Below, in pieces: positions 44,010-54,678 of a stretch of 64,000 nt of DNA (its first letter is position 1; every line of letters starts with the position of its first letter). Made by a program: the position numbers and the translations under genes. Location: the NCBI RefSeq assembly GCF_002165305.2, contig NZ_CP032286.1, positions 3,286,001-3,350,000 of the forward strand, read 5' to 3'. Under the pieces are notes generated by a model, which did not search any database, had not been told where the DNA came from, and saw only the letters and a list, made by a program, of their open reading frames with translations. This stretch comes from Acinetobacter sp. WCHA55. GTDB lineage: Bacteria > Pseudomonadota > Gammaproteobacteria > Pseudomonadales > Moraxellaceae.

Positions 44010-45675
44010 CTATTTTTCCTAACAAAATTTTTAATAAACCCTGAGTCGAAACATCTAAAGTAGATAGATCCTGTTGTTGACCATTTAAAATGGGCAGTAA
44101 CTGGTTGGCAATTTCCTTGCCTTTTTCAACGCCCCATTGATCGAAAGGATTAATATTCCATAGTACGGATTGTACAAATACCTTATGCTCATACATTGCG
44201 ATGAGCATACCTAAACTATAAGGATTAAGCTCTTGCATTAAAATGGTTGTACTTGGCTGGTTACCCTCATATTTTTTATATTCAGGCAAAGAGACCAATT
44301 CACTCTGATCTAGTGCTTGATTACCAAATGCCAATAGACGTGACTGTGCTAAACAATTTGAAAGTGCCAAATGATGTTGCTCAATTAATGCCTCAGCATT
44401 ATCCACATAGGTAAACTGATTTGCGTTATAACGTTGTATTGGTGCAATGAAGTCACAACTCACCGAATGTGTCCCTTGATGCAACAGTTGATAAAATGCA
44501 TGCTGCGCATTGGGTCCCACCTCGCCCCATACAATCGGACAGGTATCCCATTCAACTTTTTCACCATTGCGTTGGATCGACTTACCATTCGATTCCATCT
44601 CAAGCTGCTGTAGATAGGATGCAAAGTACTTGAGGCGACCGTCATAAGGTAAAACAGCATGGGTTTGAATGTCTAAGAAATTATTATTCCAAGCCCCTAA
44701 AAGCCCCATCAAGACAGGAATATTCTGCTCAAATGGTGCATTTTGAAAATGCTGGTCAATGGTATAAGCACCCGCTAAAAACTGCTTAAATCCATTCACT
44801 CCAATAGTTAAAGCAATTGGAAGTCCAATACACGACCATAAAGAATAACGACCACCCACCCAATCCCACAATAAAAATTGATTCTCTGGCGTGATACCCC
44901 AAGCAGTCATTTTTTCAGGCTTGGTCGATACACCAATAAAATGGTGCTTTAAGGTTTGAGCCTCTTGACCTAATGCTTTTTCAAGCCACAGACGTACTGT
45001 TTGAGCATTGGAGAGTGTATCAATCGTACCAAATGACTTTGACGAGATAATAAATAATGTGGTTTCTGGACGAAGCTTATGCAGAAGTTCTGAAAGCTGA
45101 CTACCATCTATTGTTGAAACAAAATGTAGGTTTAAAGGCTTTTGTGTCGATTTTTTAAAATCAGATAAAGCATGGCTAACCATCAGCGGCCCTAAGTCAG
45201 ACCCCCCTACACCAATATTGACCACATCTTGAATTACTTCACCAGTCGCGCCACGGTATTGGCCCTCGTGAATTTTGTTGACCAATGCATACATTTTTTG
45301 CAGTTGTTCATGAACCTGATCAGCAATAGCCTGATGCTGTTGATCACATTTTGGTAAACGTAACGCCCAATGCATAGCTGAGCGCTGTTCAGTATAGTTA
45401 ATTGCTGTACTTGAAAATAAGGTTTTAATCCAATTGCTTAAATCTCGTGTTTGCGCCCACTGTACTAAAGAATCAATTACACTTCGATCAATACGATGTT
45501 TACTAAAATCAAAAATAATCGGCTCTAATACGACAGAAAGCTGCTCAAAACGAGTCGAATCATCTGCAAAAAGATCTTTCAGATGATGCTGTTCAAAATG
45601 AGCTTTCAAGCCCTGCAGTCGGGCAATGGCTGTATTAATATCTTCAACGGGATATGGTTTATTTTGATGCTTCAT
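44002..45675 (-). CDS. gpi: Glucose-6-phosphate isomerase
   Basis: A 557-aa phosphoglucose isomerase. Signature segments are [57 protein letters not shown] and [15 protein letters not shown]. It links fructose-6-phosphate and glucose-6-phosphate for capsule sugars. The longer frame to 45720 overlaps ugd; the ATG at 45675 gives a 4-bp ATGA overlap with the ugd stop and is preferred. The name pgi is also used. Confidence 0.96.
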   Translation of the reverse strand: MKHQNKPYPVEDINTAIARLQGLKAHFEQHHLKDLFADDSTRFEQLSVVLEPIIFDFSKHRIDRSVIDSLVQWAQTRDLSNWIKTLFSSTAINYTEQRSAMHWALRLPKCDQQHQAIADQVHEQLQKMYALVNKIHEGQYRGATGEVIQDVVNIGVGGSDLGPLMVSHALSDFKKSTQKPLNLHFVSTIDGSQLSELLHKLRPETTLFIISSKSFGTIDTLSNAQTVRLWLEKALGQEAQTLKHHFIGVSTKPEKMTAWGITPENQFLLWDWVGGRYSLWSCIGLPIALTIGVNGFKQFLAGAYTIDQHFQNAPFEQNIPVLMGLLGAWNNNFLDIQTHAVLPYDGRLKYFASYLQQLEMESNGKSIQRNGEKVEWDTCPIVWGEVGPNAQHAFYQLLHQGTHSVSCDFIAPIQRYNANQFTYVDNAEALIEQHHLALSNCLAQSRLLAFGNQALDQSELVSLPEYKKYEGNQPSTTILMQELNPYSLGMLIAMYEHKVFVQSVLWNINPFDQWGVEKGKEIANQLLPILNGQQQDLSTLDVSTQGLLKILLGKIDG

Positions 45676-46928
45676 CGCCCTACTCCCTGATAGGCAAAGC
45701 CTTGGGCTTTGACATAGCATGGATCATAAATATTGCGACCATCTAGAATCAATGGGTGCTGCATTTTTTTAAGTAGTTCTGGATAATTAGGGCTCCAATA
45801 CTGCTTCCAAGCGGTTAATAAGCACAAAGCATGTGCTCCCTCAACGGCCTCATATTGATCGGTACAGTAAATCAAATCATCTCGATGCCCATAATGTTTC
45901 TCAATTTCGGCTAAGGCCTGAGGATCATGCAATTTGACCACCATATTTTGTGCCCAAAGTGCTTTTAACATGGCATGAATTGGAGATTGCTGAATGCGAG
46001 ACGTATTTTCTTTAAATGATGCACCCCAAATCGCAATCACCTTACCCGCTAAATCCCCATGATAATAATTCCATAATTTACGGAAGAGAATTTCTTTTTG
46101 CTGTTCATTGATATCCCAAACTTGTGCCAATAATTGGCTCTTCGCTCCAGTCCCTGAAACAGTATTTGCCAATGTTAAGACATCATGAGAGAAGTTTTCA
46201 CCGCCAAAGCCAGCTCCCGGATAAAGATATGAAGCCCCGATTCGACTATCCGCCGCCAAGCCTTGACGTACATGCTCAATATCGATCCCTAGCTTTTCAG
46301 CCACCACGGCCAAATCGTTAATATAACTGATGCGGGTTGCCAACATGCCTGAAACACTGAGTTTAGTAAACTCGGCATCTAAAACAGGCATAAACAAATA
46401 TTGTTGTTCTCTTGGAAATAAAGGACGAAGTAACTCTCGAATTTTGATTTGACTCGTTTCACTTGAACAGCCCACTGTCAGTTGTTTTGCCTGCACTAGG
46501 CTTTGTAAAGCATTACCTTCTTGGATGACGTCAGGCAAATACACCCAATCATCGTCCGATAAAATTTTTTCAAATTTTTCAGTGCCATGTAACCCTAAAG
46601 TCGATGCATTGATCATCAATTTAGGATGAATAATAGGGCGCTGTTTGAGTTCTTTTAAAATTTCGATGCCTTGTGATTCTTCTGTCGGACTCAGACTAAA
46701 AAAGTAAGCATCGATATCAAGAGGAATCGCATTAAAATTGCAGTATTGCAGAAATCCACTTTTTTCTTGCTTATGGAGTAGATTAATCACAGCATCATCT
46801 TGGGTATAGGCTTGCTCTGAAGCCGACCTTTTTAAGATATCGCACCAAAAGACCTGATGTCCACATTCAGCTAGCAATGCCGCCATAACACCTGAGTAGA
46901 GGGTTTGTCCAAATACTGCAATTTTCAT
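45672..46928 (-). CDS. ugd: UDP-glucose 6-dehydrogenase-family protein, atypical active site
   Basis: A 418-aa protein annotated ugd in Acinetobacter K loci. Structural blocks of UDP-sugar dehydrogenases are kept ([46 protein letters not shown]). However, the catalytic block GGSCFPKD reads GGENFSHD, so the nucleophile Cys is replaced by Asn, and the N-terminal GxGYVG NAD motif reads GQTLYSG. The standard four-electron oxidation should therefore be impaired. The frame continues upstream to 47006, but MKIAVFG (46928), with GGGAAA upstream, is the start. It overlaps gpi by 4 bp. Confidence 0.85.
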   Translation of the reverse strand: MKIAVFGQTLYSGVMAALLAECGHQVFWCDILKRSASEQAYTQDDAVINLLHKQEKSGFLQYCNFNAIPLDIDAYFFSLSPTEESQGIEILKELKQRPIIHPKLMINASTLGLHGTEKFEKILSDDDWVYLPDVIQEGNALQSLVQAKQLTVGCSSETSQIKIRELLRPLFPREQQYLFMPVLDAEFTKLSVSGMLATRISYINDLAVVAEKLGIDIEHVRQGLAADSRIGASYLYPGAGFGGENFSHDVLTLANTVSGTGAKSQLLAQVWDINEQQKEILFRKLWNYYHGDLAGKVIAIWGASFKENTSRIQQSPIHAMLKALWAQNMVVKLHDPQALAEIEKHYGHRDDLIYCTDQYEAVEGAHALCLLTAWKQYWSPNYPELLKKMQHPLILDGRNIYDPCYVKAQGFAYQGVGR

Positions 46929-46947
46929 AAGAGTTTCCCGCCGATCA

Positions 46948-47820
46948 TTAAAGCTCTTGGATAAGCACTTTAAATGCCTCACCCAACGTCGGGTGATCAA
47001 CCCCATAATGTAGAACGGCTTTTAAATAACCCAGTTTACTGCCACAATCAAAAGTTTGACCTTTCATACGATAGGCTTCAACCGTATTGGTCTGTTGTAG
47101 CATGGCAATTGCATCGGTTAATTGAATTTCGTTGCCTGCACCTTTCGGTGTTTGTTCCAAAAGTTGCATAATCTGAGCGGGCAAAACATAGCGTCCGACC
47201 ACAGATAAATTAGAAGGTGCTGAACCCACTGCTGGTTTTTCAACAATACCTTGCATCACTATACTTTGACCTTCATTAGGTACAGAAGCTACGTCAACAA
47301 TCCCATATTGATCGACTAGCTGATCGGGCACTGCTTCCACCATAATTTGCGAAGCATGTGTTTCATTGAAACGATGAATCATTAAACTCAAATCATTCGT
47401 TGGATCAGCATTTTTAACTAGTACATCAGGTAACAGCACAGCAAAATCATCATTTCCCACAATCGACTTTGCACATAAAACTGCATGCCCAAGTCCTAAG
47501 GGTTGCGGCTGGCGCACACTGACTACGCTGACATGTGCGGGCAGAATATCCTTAATCTCTTTGAGTAAATCAAATTTTTGCTTCTGCTCAAGCGTTGTTT
47601 CAAGCTCAAAGTTACGATCAAAATAGTTTTCAATCGATGCTTTAGATGAATGTGTGACTAAAATGATCTGCTCAATACCCGCCGCAACAGCCTCTTTTAC
47701 AACGTACTCAATCGCTGGGCGATCAACAACAGTCACCATTTCCTTTGGAATAGATTTACTTGCAGGTAGAAAGCGGGTTCCTAGACCTGCTACAGGAAGA
47801 ATTGCCTTTTTAATTGTCAT
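46948..47820 (-). CDS. galU: UTP-glucose-1-phosphate uridylyltransferase
   Basis: A 290-aa nucleotidyltransferase making UDP-glucose from glucose-1-phosphate and UTP. The N-terminus KKAILPVAGLGTRFLPASKSIPKEM is diagnostic. The UDP-glucose site includes QPQPLGLGHAVLCAK and GIVEKP, and the metal Asp lies in LLPDVLV. The ATG at 47820 is used (a GTG precedes it). It lies 19 bp upstream of ugd, in the usual K-locus order. Confidence 0.96.
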   Translation of the reverse strand: MTIKKAILPVAGLGTRFLPASKSIPKEMVTVVDRPAIEYVVKEAVAAGIEQIILVTHSSKASIENYFDRNFELETTLEQKQKFDLLKEIKDILPAHVSVVSVRQPQPLGLGHAVLCAKSIVGNDDFAVLLPDVLVKNADPTNDLSLMIHRFNETHASQIMVEAVPDQLVDQYGIVDVASVPNEGQSIVMQGIVEKPAVGSAPSNLSVVGRYVLPAQIMQLLEQTPKGAGNEIQLTDAIAMLQQTNTVEAYRMKGQTFDCGSKLGYLKAVLHYGVDHPTLGEAFKVLIQEL

Positions 47821-47859
47821 CACTGATCCAAAAATTTGTGCTCATTAAGCCATTAAAGC

Positions 47860-49734
47860 TTAGTTTACCTTAACTTCTCGACTTCGGTGATAGCCATCAA
47901 CATAATGTTCTAACTGAGTAAGTGCCCAGTCAATATCTTGATCAACAGCAGTTAAACTATAAAGCCGCTCAAAAAGCACAGACAATTCATCTAAAGGATA
48001 ATGTTTTTCAAAAGAACGTAAAATTCGGCTATGCTGAGTTAACTCAGTATCCTCATGATCTATCAGCAGTTCTTCATACAGCTTTTCGCCTGGGCGGAGT
48101 CCAGCATACTCAATCGCAATATCACCAATATCTGCGCCTTCTTCACGGACTTTCAAGCCACTGAGTGCAATCATTTGACGTGCTAAATCTTGAATACGAA
48201 CAGGCTCTCCCATGTCCAATAAGAAAACATCTCCACCAGCACCTAGAGCACCAGCCTGAATGACCAATTGTGATGCTTCTGGAATCGTCATAAAATAACG
48301 CGTCACTTCTGGGTGCGTCACCGTAATTGGGCCACCTTTTGCTATCTGTTGTTTGAACAGAGGAACCACTGAGCCTGAAGAACCTAATACATTCCCAAAA
48401 CGAACAATACTAATTTGAGTTTGCTGCTGTGCTTCTGCCATCGCTTGACAGTAAAGCTCAGCCATTCGCTTAGATGCCCCCATTACATTGGTCGGACGGA
48501 CGGCTTTATCTGTTGAAATCAGTACAAAAGTCTCTACACCTTTTTTAATCGCCGCATTCACACTAAAGGCCGTACCAATAGAGTTATTTTTTAGTCCTGC
48601 AATGGGATTACACTCGACCAATGGAACATGCTTATAAGCCGCCGCATGGTATACCGTCTGAACACCGTATTGTTCAATGACACGTTCTAACTTAGCTTCA
48701 TCCAGTACCGTTCCTAAAATCGGAATAATTTCTACTTGTGACTTAAGACGTAACTCTTTATCAATACTATACAGTGCAAATTCACTAAGCTCATAAATAA
48801 CTAATTTCTGCGGATCATTCTTAATAATTTGTCGACACAGTTCTGAACCAATCGAACCGCCTGCACCAGTCACCATGACCACTTTATGATGAATATTTTT
48901 GGCCAATAATTCTGGGATCGGCGGAACAGGGTCACGTCCAAGTAAATCGATAATATCCACTTCTCGGATATCTGAGACTTTAATATCCCCATCAACCAGT
49001 TTGGTTAAACCCGGAATTTCTGTAATTTTAATATGTACAGGTTCAAGAAATTGAACAATTTCACTTTTGCGCATACGCCCCACAGAAGGTAAAGCAATCA
49101 ATATTTCATCAACTGTTTCTTTTTCCAGACGTTTAAGCGCATGTTCAGCATTATAAACTTTCAAACCACCAATAATTTGACCTGATAAAGAATGATCATC
49201 ATCAATAAAAAATAAAGGAAAATGGGCATCAGAACGATTCAACATTGCTGCAATTTGTTGGCCTGCATATCCAGCCCCATAAATCACGATTTTTCTTTTT
49301 GGAATATCCGTTTGCAAACATGCCCGCACAATAAATCGAATAGCACCACGGCTGAACCAAACCCAGGAAAACATAAAGAAGCCAAACATCAAAGGAATTG
49401 ATGTCGGAATAAAAGCCTCTGTACAATAGGCTAGCCCAAAAAGCCCAAGAACAGTTAACCCTGTTGCAATCGCTAAGCGTGTAAAGAACACCTCATTGAA
49501 TGTACGAACAATAAAATGATATGTTCCACAAATCAATAACATAGTGATTGCTAAAACACTTACCCAGAGTGACCCAAATGAGATATTAGGAACAACTTCT
49601 GCCCCTAGGTTAAATTCACGTAATGCGTAGCTCAACCAAATCAAGACAGGAAAAACTAAAAAATCCAAAAGGATTAAAAATAATTGTTTGGCATATCGTG
49701 GCGATGTAACCAAAGGCAGAATGACTGATTTCAC
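47860..49734 (-). CDS. gdr: Membrane-bound UDP-GlcNAc 4,6-dehydratase (Gdr/WbpM/PglF family)
   Basis: A 624-aa protein with four N-terminal transmembrane helices (about residues 15-125), a degenerate Rossmann domain (VIYGAGYAGQQIAAML), then a catalytic SDR domain with VVMVTGAGGSIGSELCRQI and STDKAVRPTNVMGASKRMAELYCQAM. It makes the UDP-4-keto-6-deoxy sugar that is aminated by the downstream transferase. With qhbB- and qhbA-like genes beside it the product should be a UDP-QuiNAc4N derivative; this is inferred from the gene set. Confidence 0.92.
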   Translation of the reverse strand: MKSVILPLVTSPRYAKQLFLILLDFLVFPVLIWLSYALREFNLGAEVVPNISFGSLWVSVLAITMLLICGTYHFIVRTFNEVFFTRLAIATGLTVLGLFGLAYCTEAFIPTSIPLMFGFFMFSWVWFSRGAIRFIVRACLQTDIPKRKIVIYGAGYAGQQIAAMLNRSDAHFPLFFIDDDHSLSGQIIGGLKVYNAEHALKRLEKETVDEILIALPSVGRMRKSEIVQFLEPVHIKITEIPGLTKLVDGDIKVSDIREVDIIDLLGRDPVPPIPELLAKNIHHKVVMVTGAGGSIGSELCRQIIKNDPQKLVIYELSEFALYSIDKELRLKSQVEIIPILGTVLDEAKLERVIEQYGVQTVYHAAAYKHVPLVECNPIAGLKNNSIGTAFSVNAAIKKGVETFVLISTDKAVRPTNVMGASKRMAELYCQAMAEAQQQTQISIVRFGNVLGSSGSVVPLFKQQIAKGGPITVTHPEVTRYFMTIPEASQLVIQAGALGAGGDVFLLDMGEPVRIQDLARQMIALSGLKVREEGADIGDIAIEYAGLRPGEKLYEELLIDHEDTELTQHSRILRSFEKHYPLDELSVLFERLYSLTAVDQDIDWALTQLEHYVDGYHRSREVKVN

Positions 49735-49863
49735 AGGGTGAGTCTTCTCTATGCTATTTATATAAGTAAACTAAATGTGTTTTTAAGTTATTTAATACCC
49801 ACAAACAAATGTAAAAATGTAAAGTGAATGCAAAACCGAAACATCCACTTTACATCAGAACCT

Positions 49864-51033
49864 TTAAATTCTAGTAAGTACTTGTTCAATAGCAGAAATA
49901 GTTCGATTAATACTATCTTCACTCAAAGTTGGATGAACTAAAAACATTAAACTACTTTCACCTAGTTTTTGTGCATTCTGAAGTCGTTGTGCAGGACGCC
50001 AAGGCGTATTGTCAAAAGCATGCTCTAAATACACTTCTGAACAAGAACCACTAAAGCAAGGAACACCTAATTCAGCAATTTCATTCATAATACGATCACG
50101 AGACCACCCTTCCGGTAATTGATCTACATGTACTTGAACATAACACTTATAAGCGGCATGTACATAATCATTCGAAGGCTGAAAAACGGTTATATATGGG
50201 GTCTTTTCAAATGCTGAATAAATGCGCTGCATATTATGATTACGAATTTCAGTCCATTCAGCCATTTTTTTCAATTGAATACGACCAATGACCGCTTGCA
50301 TTTCCATCATACGCCAGTTGGTACCAAAAGAGTCATGTAGCCAACGAAAACCTGGTGGATGCTGCTTGTTATAAATACTATCAAAGTTTTTGCCATGATC
50401 TTTATAAGACCACATTTTTTTCCACAATGCTTCATCATTGGTGGTGACCATACCGCCTTCACCGCCAGTAGTCATAATTTTATCTTGGCAGAAAGACCAG
50501 GCAGAAATATGCCCAATAGAACCCGCAGGTTTGCCCTTATATTCTGCGCCATGTGCTTGCGCACAATCTTCAATCACATACAAACCACGCTCAGCTGCAA
50601 GTTGCATGATTGGATCCATATCACACATCCAACCTGCCAAATGAACACAAATAATCGCTTTAGTATTTGGCGTTAGTACAGCTTCAATTGTCCGAGCCGA
50701 GATATTTTGTGAATCTAATTCAACATCTGCGAATATAGGATTAGCGCCAGCCGTTACAATCGAGCTTGCTGAAGCGAGGAAAGTCCGCGAAGTAACAATA
50801 ACATCATCGCCAGCACCAATATTTAAAGCCTTTAATGCAACATCAAGCGCTACTGTCCCATTTGCTAAAGCCACTGCATATTGTGTTCCTGCAAATGTTG
50901 CAAATTCTTTTTCAAATTCACGGCATTCTTGACCCGTCCAATAGTTTACCTTATTCGACAACAGTACTTTAGATACAGCATCTGCTTCTTCTTGCGTAAA
51001 GCTTGGCCATGGTTCAAATGCAGTGTTTAACAT
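49864..51033 (-). CDS. qhbB: DegT/DnrJ/EryC1-type sugar aminotransferase (QhbB-like)
   Basis: A 389-aa PLP enzyme. The PLP Lys is in AWSFCQDKIMTTGGEGGMV, and the Asp in VIEDCAQAHGAEY binds the pyridine nitrogen. The C-terminal block PCFSGSCSEVYLEHAF fits 4-aminotransferases acting on UDP-4-keto-6-deoxy-GlcNAc. Adjacent gdr and qhbA support a QuiNAc4N pathway; the symbol follows Acinetobacter K-locus usage as I recall it. Confidence 0.87.
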   Translation of the reverse strand: MLNTAFEPWPSFTQEEADAVSKVLLSNKVNYWTGQECREFEKEFATFAGTQYAVALANGTVALDVALKALNIGAGDDVIVTSRTFLASASSIVTAGANPIFADVELDSQNISARTIEAVLTPNTKAIICVHLAGWMCDMDPIMQLAAERGLYVIEDCAQAHGAEYKGKPAGSIGHISAWSFCQDKIMTTGGEGGMVTTNDEALWKKMWSYKDHGKNFDSIYNKQHPPGFRWLHDSFGTNWRMMEMQAVIGRIQLKKMAEWTEIRNHNMQRIYSAFEKTPYITVFQPSNDYVHAAYKCYVQVHVDQLPEGWSRDRIMNEIAELGVPCFSGSCSEVYLEHAFDNTPWRPAQRLQNAQKLGESSLMFLVHPTLSEDSINRTISAIEQVLTRI

Positions 51034-51066
51034 ATTTTTTTCCTAGTTAAATTCTTACAAAAATCT

Positions 51067-51720
51067 TTATTTTTTCTCTAAAATTCGGGCTGGATTACCT
51101 ACGACGGTAACACCTGCGGGAACACTTTTGGTTACTACTGCACCCATCCCAATGATCGCACCTTTACCAATCACCAATGGTTTATCTGGTGTACCTTGTT
51201 TGATCACAGCACCAGTACCGATATAGGCATGATCTTCTATATGAATATTGCCATTACATTTCACACCTGGAGCAAAGGTCACGTAGTCACCAATCACACA
51301 GTCATGAGCAACGTAACTATAGATATTAGCGTGGAAAAACTTGCCAATTTTAATATTTGAAGTCAAACAAGTGAATGGACAAAGTAAACTCCCTTCACCC
51401 ATTTCTACTTCATCTAAAATAACTGTATTCGCTGCTTGAATTTCTAAATGTTGAACATTGTCCTGATTTAAACGAGCCACCAATTTTTCACGTACTTGGC
51501 TATTTGCGATTGCAATTGTCACACGTTTATCGGTTTTAAAATCATTAATAAAATCAGTGTAGCTTAGTACTTGATATCCGTTTAAATCTGTATTTGTCTG
51601 ACCGTCATCAATAAATACAAAATTTTCTTTACTTAACTCAATAAATTGTGCACGTACCAGCGGCATGACCTCTTTGCCAAATCCGCTTGCACCGTAAACA
51701 CCGATCAATTTATCCGACAT
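51067..51720 (-). CDS. qhbA: Sugar O/N-acetyltransferase (NeuD/PglD-like, QhbA-like)
   Basis: A 217-aa hexapeptide-repeat acetyltransferase. The N-terminal UDP-sugar binding domain (IGVYGASGFGKEVMPLVRAQ) is followed by a left-handed beta-helix (VILDEVEMGEGSLLCPFT, YVAHDCVIGDYVTFAPGVKCNGNIHIEDHAYIGTGAVI). The catalytic His is in VAHDC. It probably acylates the 4-amino group of UDP-QuiNAc4N. It shares a base overlap with the initiating transferase upstream. Confidence 0.88.
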   Translation of the reverse strand: MSDKLIGVYGASGFGKEVMPLVRAQFIELSKENFVFIDDGQTNTDLNGYQVLSYTDFINDFKTDKRVTIAIANSQVREKLVARLNQDNVQHLEIQAANTVILDEVEMGEGSLLCPFTCLTSNIKIGKFFHANIYSYVAHDCVIGDYVTFAPGVKCNGNIHIEDHAYIGTGAVIKQGTPDKPLVIGKGAIIGMGAVVTKSVPAGVTVVGNPARILEKK

Positions 51721-52325
51721 TATTCTTCATCCTTATTGTTTGATCCTGTAAAGCGAGTCATTGTCGCCTCACCTTCCGCACTAATATCATCTTTTGCAAT
51801 GACTTTTTGCACAGTCTTAAACATGATTTTAAAATCTAATACTGTTGACTGGTTTTCGACATACCATGTGTCTAATTTGAATTTTTCTTCCCAACTAATG
51901 GCATTACGTCCATTCACCTGTGCATGACCAGTCATACCTGGACGCACATTATGGCGCTTTGCCTGTTCTTCATTATATAAAGGTAAATATTCCATAAGTA
52001 ACGGACGTGGGCCAACCACACTCATATCACCTTTTATGACATTCCAAAGCTCAGGCATTTCATCCAAACTCGTTGAACGCAGCATTTTACCAAATGGCGT
52101 CAAACGCTCACTATCTGGTAGAGGATTGCCTTCAGCATCCACCGCATCCTTCATGGTGCGAAATTTAATCATTTCAAATGGCTTACCATTTAAACCTGGG
52201 CGCACTTGACGAAATAATACCGGCGAACCTAGATTCTTTTTCACTTTATAAGCAACAAATGCATATAAGGGAGAAAGGAGAATAAGCGCAATAGAGGCAA
52301 TAATAATATCAAGCAATCTTTTCAT
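51720..52325 (-). CDS. Initiating sugar-1-phosphate transferase (PglC-like)
   Basis: A 201-aa polyisoprenyl-phosphate phosphoglycosyltransferase of the small monotopic class. It has a reentrant N-terminal helix (LLDIIIASIALILLSPLYAFVAYKV), EMIKFRTM, the catalytic Asp-Glu in LDEMPELWNVIKGDMSVVGPRPLL, and RPGMTGHAQVNGRNAISW. It loads the first sugar-1-phosphate onto undecaprenyl phosphate and so sets the first sugar of the capsule unit. With the gdr/qhb genes that sugar is likely QuiNAc4NAc-type (itrB class in Acinetobacter naming). Confidence 0.93.
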   Translation of the reverse strand: MKRLLDIIIASIALILLSPLYAFVAYKVKKNLGSPVLFRQVRPGLNGKPFEMIKFRTMKDAVDAEGNPLPDSERLTPFGKMLRSTSLDEMPELWNVIKGDMSVVGPRPLLMEYLPLYNEEQAKRHNVRPGMTGHAQVNGRNAISWEEKFKLDTWYVENQSTVLDFKIMFKTVQKVIAKDDISAEGEATMTRFTGSNNKDEE

Positions 52326-53566
52326 TAATTGGAATCACTTTGGAAAACAATACTTTCAAGTTTGGCAGCTATGTTCATATAACTTAAATTCTCAATAACA
52401 AATTGTTTCCCTCGCGCACCCATACTTGTTCTCTCTTCAATAGGTAACCTGTATAATTCTAAAATAGAGTCAACAATTAAATTAGGTTTTTCTGCTTCGA
52501 TGCTTATCCCAGCATTTGCTTGTTGAACAAAATCACCAGCTCCAGAATAAGAGTGTATGACAGGTCTTCCTGAATATAAGTATTCAGGTAATTTATTAGC
52601 AGCAATTCCCAACCTGTACATCTTATGATCAAGCCAACCTATATAACAAGCATTAAAAACTTCAAGCATACTTTGAATTTGTTTTTTTGGTATAGATGAA
52701 ATAAAAGTCACATTGGTCAAATTATTTTCAACCACACGTTTTTCTAGATTAACTTTTTCCTTTCCATCTCCTACCAAAACAAAATGTATGGAAGAATTAT
52801 TTACTAGGTATTCGGCTGCATCAATAAGGTAATTCATTGCATTTGCAGTTCCTATAGTACCGGTGTAGCCAATGATAAACTTATCTTTTGGTATTTTTTC
52901 TAATACCGATATATCTAAAGCTTCCTTATTTTCAACCTCTGGTAAAGAAATTCCATTTGGAACCCAATGAAATTTCGTGCGATCCAACCCTCTAGATTGC
53001 ATATGCTCAATCGCATTAAAAAAATTAGAGAAAACAAAATCCGCTCTTAGATATGCACGGTCTTCTATCCATTGTAAAAAAAGTACAAATGGATGATTTT
53101 TGGAATAGCCACCAATTTCCGTTAATGTAAGTGGCCAAGGATCTCTAACCTCAAAAATATAAGGTACTTTAAAAAAAGAAGCTAAATAACTTGCACCAAA
53201 ATAAGTAATAAGCGCAGGCGAGGAATGTAAGATAACATCTGGTTTATCTTTAATAATTTTTTTTAATTTCTTAATTTTATATGAAAAAATAAATTCATTA
53301 ATAATTCTTTTTTTATCGTGTGCACCATAATATTTAGGCAAGTTAACCCATATAAAAGTAAAATTAGGCTCTCTTTCTTCAAAGAGAAACTCTTCATCAA
53401 ATATCTTAGGGCTTCTTAGTAAATGACTATAAGAACCAGCAACAACATAGACTTTATGTCCTTTCTTAGCCAATTCCTGAGCAATATAATAATGTCTCCC
53501 CCCCATAGCTATTTCAGGAGTAGAGCTATATTGATTAATAATCCAAAAAGTTTTTCTTTCTAACAT
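52325..53566 (-). CDS. Family 4 glycosyltransferase (WbuB/WcaI-like)
   Basis: A 413-aa GT-B fold glycosyltransferase with WbuB-like features: FWIINQYSSTPEIAMGGRHYYIAQELAKKGHKVYVVAGSYSH, VPYIFEVRDPWPLTLTEIG, FHWVPNGI and IGYTGTIGTANAMNYLIDAA, with the GT4 E-x7-E type segment near PEYLYSGRPVIHSYSGAGD. It should add a sugar to the lipid-linked intermediate on the cytoplasmic face. The DNA here is clearly more AT-rich than the flanks. It shares one base with the gene upstream. Confidence 0.87.
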   Translation of the reverse strand: MLERKTFWIINQYSSTPEIAMGGRHYYIAQELAKKGHKVYVVAGSYSHLLRSPKIFDEEFLFEEREPNFTFIWVNLPKYYGAHDKKRIINEFIFSYKIKKLKKIIKDKPDVILHSSPALITYFGASYLASFFKVPYIFEVRDPWPLTLTEIGGYSKNHPFVLFLQWIEDRAYLRADFVFSNFFNAIEHMQSRGLDRTKFHWVPNGISLPEVENKEALDISVLEKIPKDKFIIGYTGTIGTANAMNYLIDAAEYLVNNSSIHFVLVGDGKEKVNLEKRVVENNLTNVTFISSIPKKQIQSMLEVFNACYIGWLDHKMYRLGIAANKLPEYLYSGRPVIHSYSGAGDFVQQANAGISIEAEKPNLIVDSILELYRLPIEERTSMGARGKQFVIENLSYMNIAAKLESIVFQSDSN

Positions 53567-54678
53567 TATTTTCTACCGAGGATGTCATCATAAAAGTTAA
53601 ATAATTTCTCTTCTTCATTGGCCCAATTATATTTTTTTAAAACGAACTCTCGACCAAATTGACCAGCTTTTAATGACTCTTCCTTATCTAATAAGTAGAA
53701 ATCAATTGCTTTAGCAATTTGAAGTGAGTCTAATGGATCTACAAATTTCCCACTTTGAGAATCATTGATAATTTTTTGCCATAAAGGAAAGTCAGATGAA
53801 ACTACTGGCATACCAGAGCACATATATTCAAACATTTTAATTGGCATAGAATTTAAGTAGCTATCTGTAGGGTGTAACGTAACCAAGCCAAGACATGAAG
53901 TTTCCATTATGTTTCTAATACCAGCTCGGTCAACATAACCTAAAAATTTTACTCTCTTCCATCCTGGCAAAGACTTTACTTCAGCCTCTAAACTACTATC
54001 TGAGAAATTCCCTGCTATGACTAATTGACAATCAGCTTCAGTTAGTTGAATAGCCTTAACCATTTCAATAATACCACGGACTCGAGTAATACCACCCACA
54101 TAACATATTTGATTGTTAATTCTTTTTGATTCAGATATATCTGCTAGTTCCTCTAACTTTGGATAATTATTAATATCTTCTGTTTTAGGGTTAATTGCTA
54201 AAAATTTATCTTTAATAATTGGTTCAGCCGCAACAATAATTCCATCTAATCTTGAACAAGCATATTGTTCATAATATTTAACACTCATTGACAATAAAGA
54301 TCTAAAAACTGGATGTAAGTAGTGCTTAGCCTTTATTTGGTTAGGTAAATCTTCATGAGCATCAAAAATGACCTTCTTTCCAAGTTTTTTTAATTTTAGG
54401 CCAATAGGTATCAACTCCGGATCATGTAAGTGATATATATCAGCATCAATAAATTTTGCCTTTTGAAAAACAGCTTGTGTTGCTTTTAACATACGATTTA
54501 AACGGCCATTGAATTTTCCAACATCATGAATTTGAATATCATTGATTATTTCATCACCGTTACCATCAGCAACAATTAAATTAACTTGATATTTTTTCGC
54601 TAAAGATGAGCACTCTTTAACAAAAATTCTGACATCATACCTTGGATGAACGGATGTAAGATGCGCAATTTTTTTCAT
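53566..54678 (-). CDS. Family 4 glycosyltransferase
   Basis: A 370-aa GT-B glycosyltransferase: MKKIAHLTSVHPRYDVRIFVKECSSLAK at the N-terminus, YHLHDPELIPIGL, VIFDAHEDLP, and the C-terminal domain with ICYVGGITRVRGIIEMVKAI, VKFLGYVDR and MPIKMFEYMCSGMPVVSSDFPLW. Related to capsule and O-antigen GT4 enzymes. Donor and acceptor are unknown. It overlaps wzy by 4 bp (ATGA). Confidence 0.88.
   Translation of the reverse strand: MKKIAHLTSVHPRYDVRIFVKECSSLAKKYQVNLIVADGNGDEIINDIQIHDVGKFNGRLNRMLKATQAVFQKAKFIDADIYHLHDPELIPIGLKLKKLGKKVIFDAHEDLPNQIKAKHYLHPVFRSLLSMSVKYYEQYACSRLDGIIVAAEPIIKDKFLAINPKTEDINNYPKLEELADISESKRINNQICYVGGITRVRGIIEMVKAIQLTEADCQLVIAGNFSDSSLEAEVKSLPGWKRVKFLGYVDRAGIRNIMETSCLGLVTLHPTDSYLNSMPIKMFEYMCSGMPVVSSDFPLWQKIINDSQSGKFVDPLDSLQIAKAIDFYLLDKEESLKAGQFGREFVLKKYNWANEEEKLFNFYDDILGRK

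Noticed and set aside
45676..45720. Longer N-terminus for gpi (and likewise for ugd at 46929-47006)
   Set aside because: The extensions overlap the upstream genes in another frame and match no family sequence; ATGA-type overlap and a ribosome-binding site support the shorter starts.
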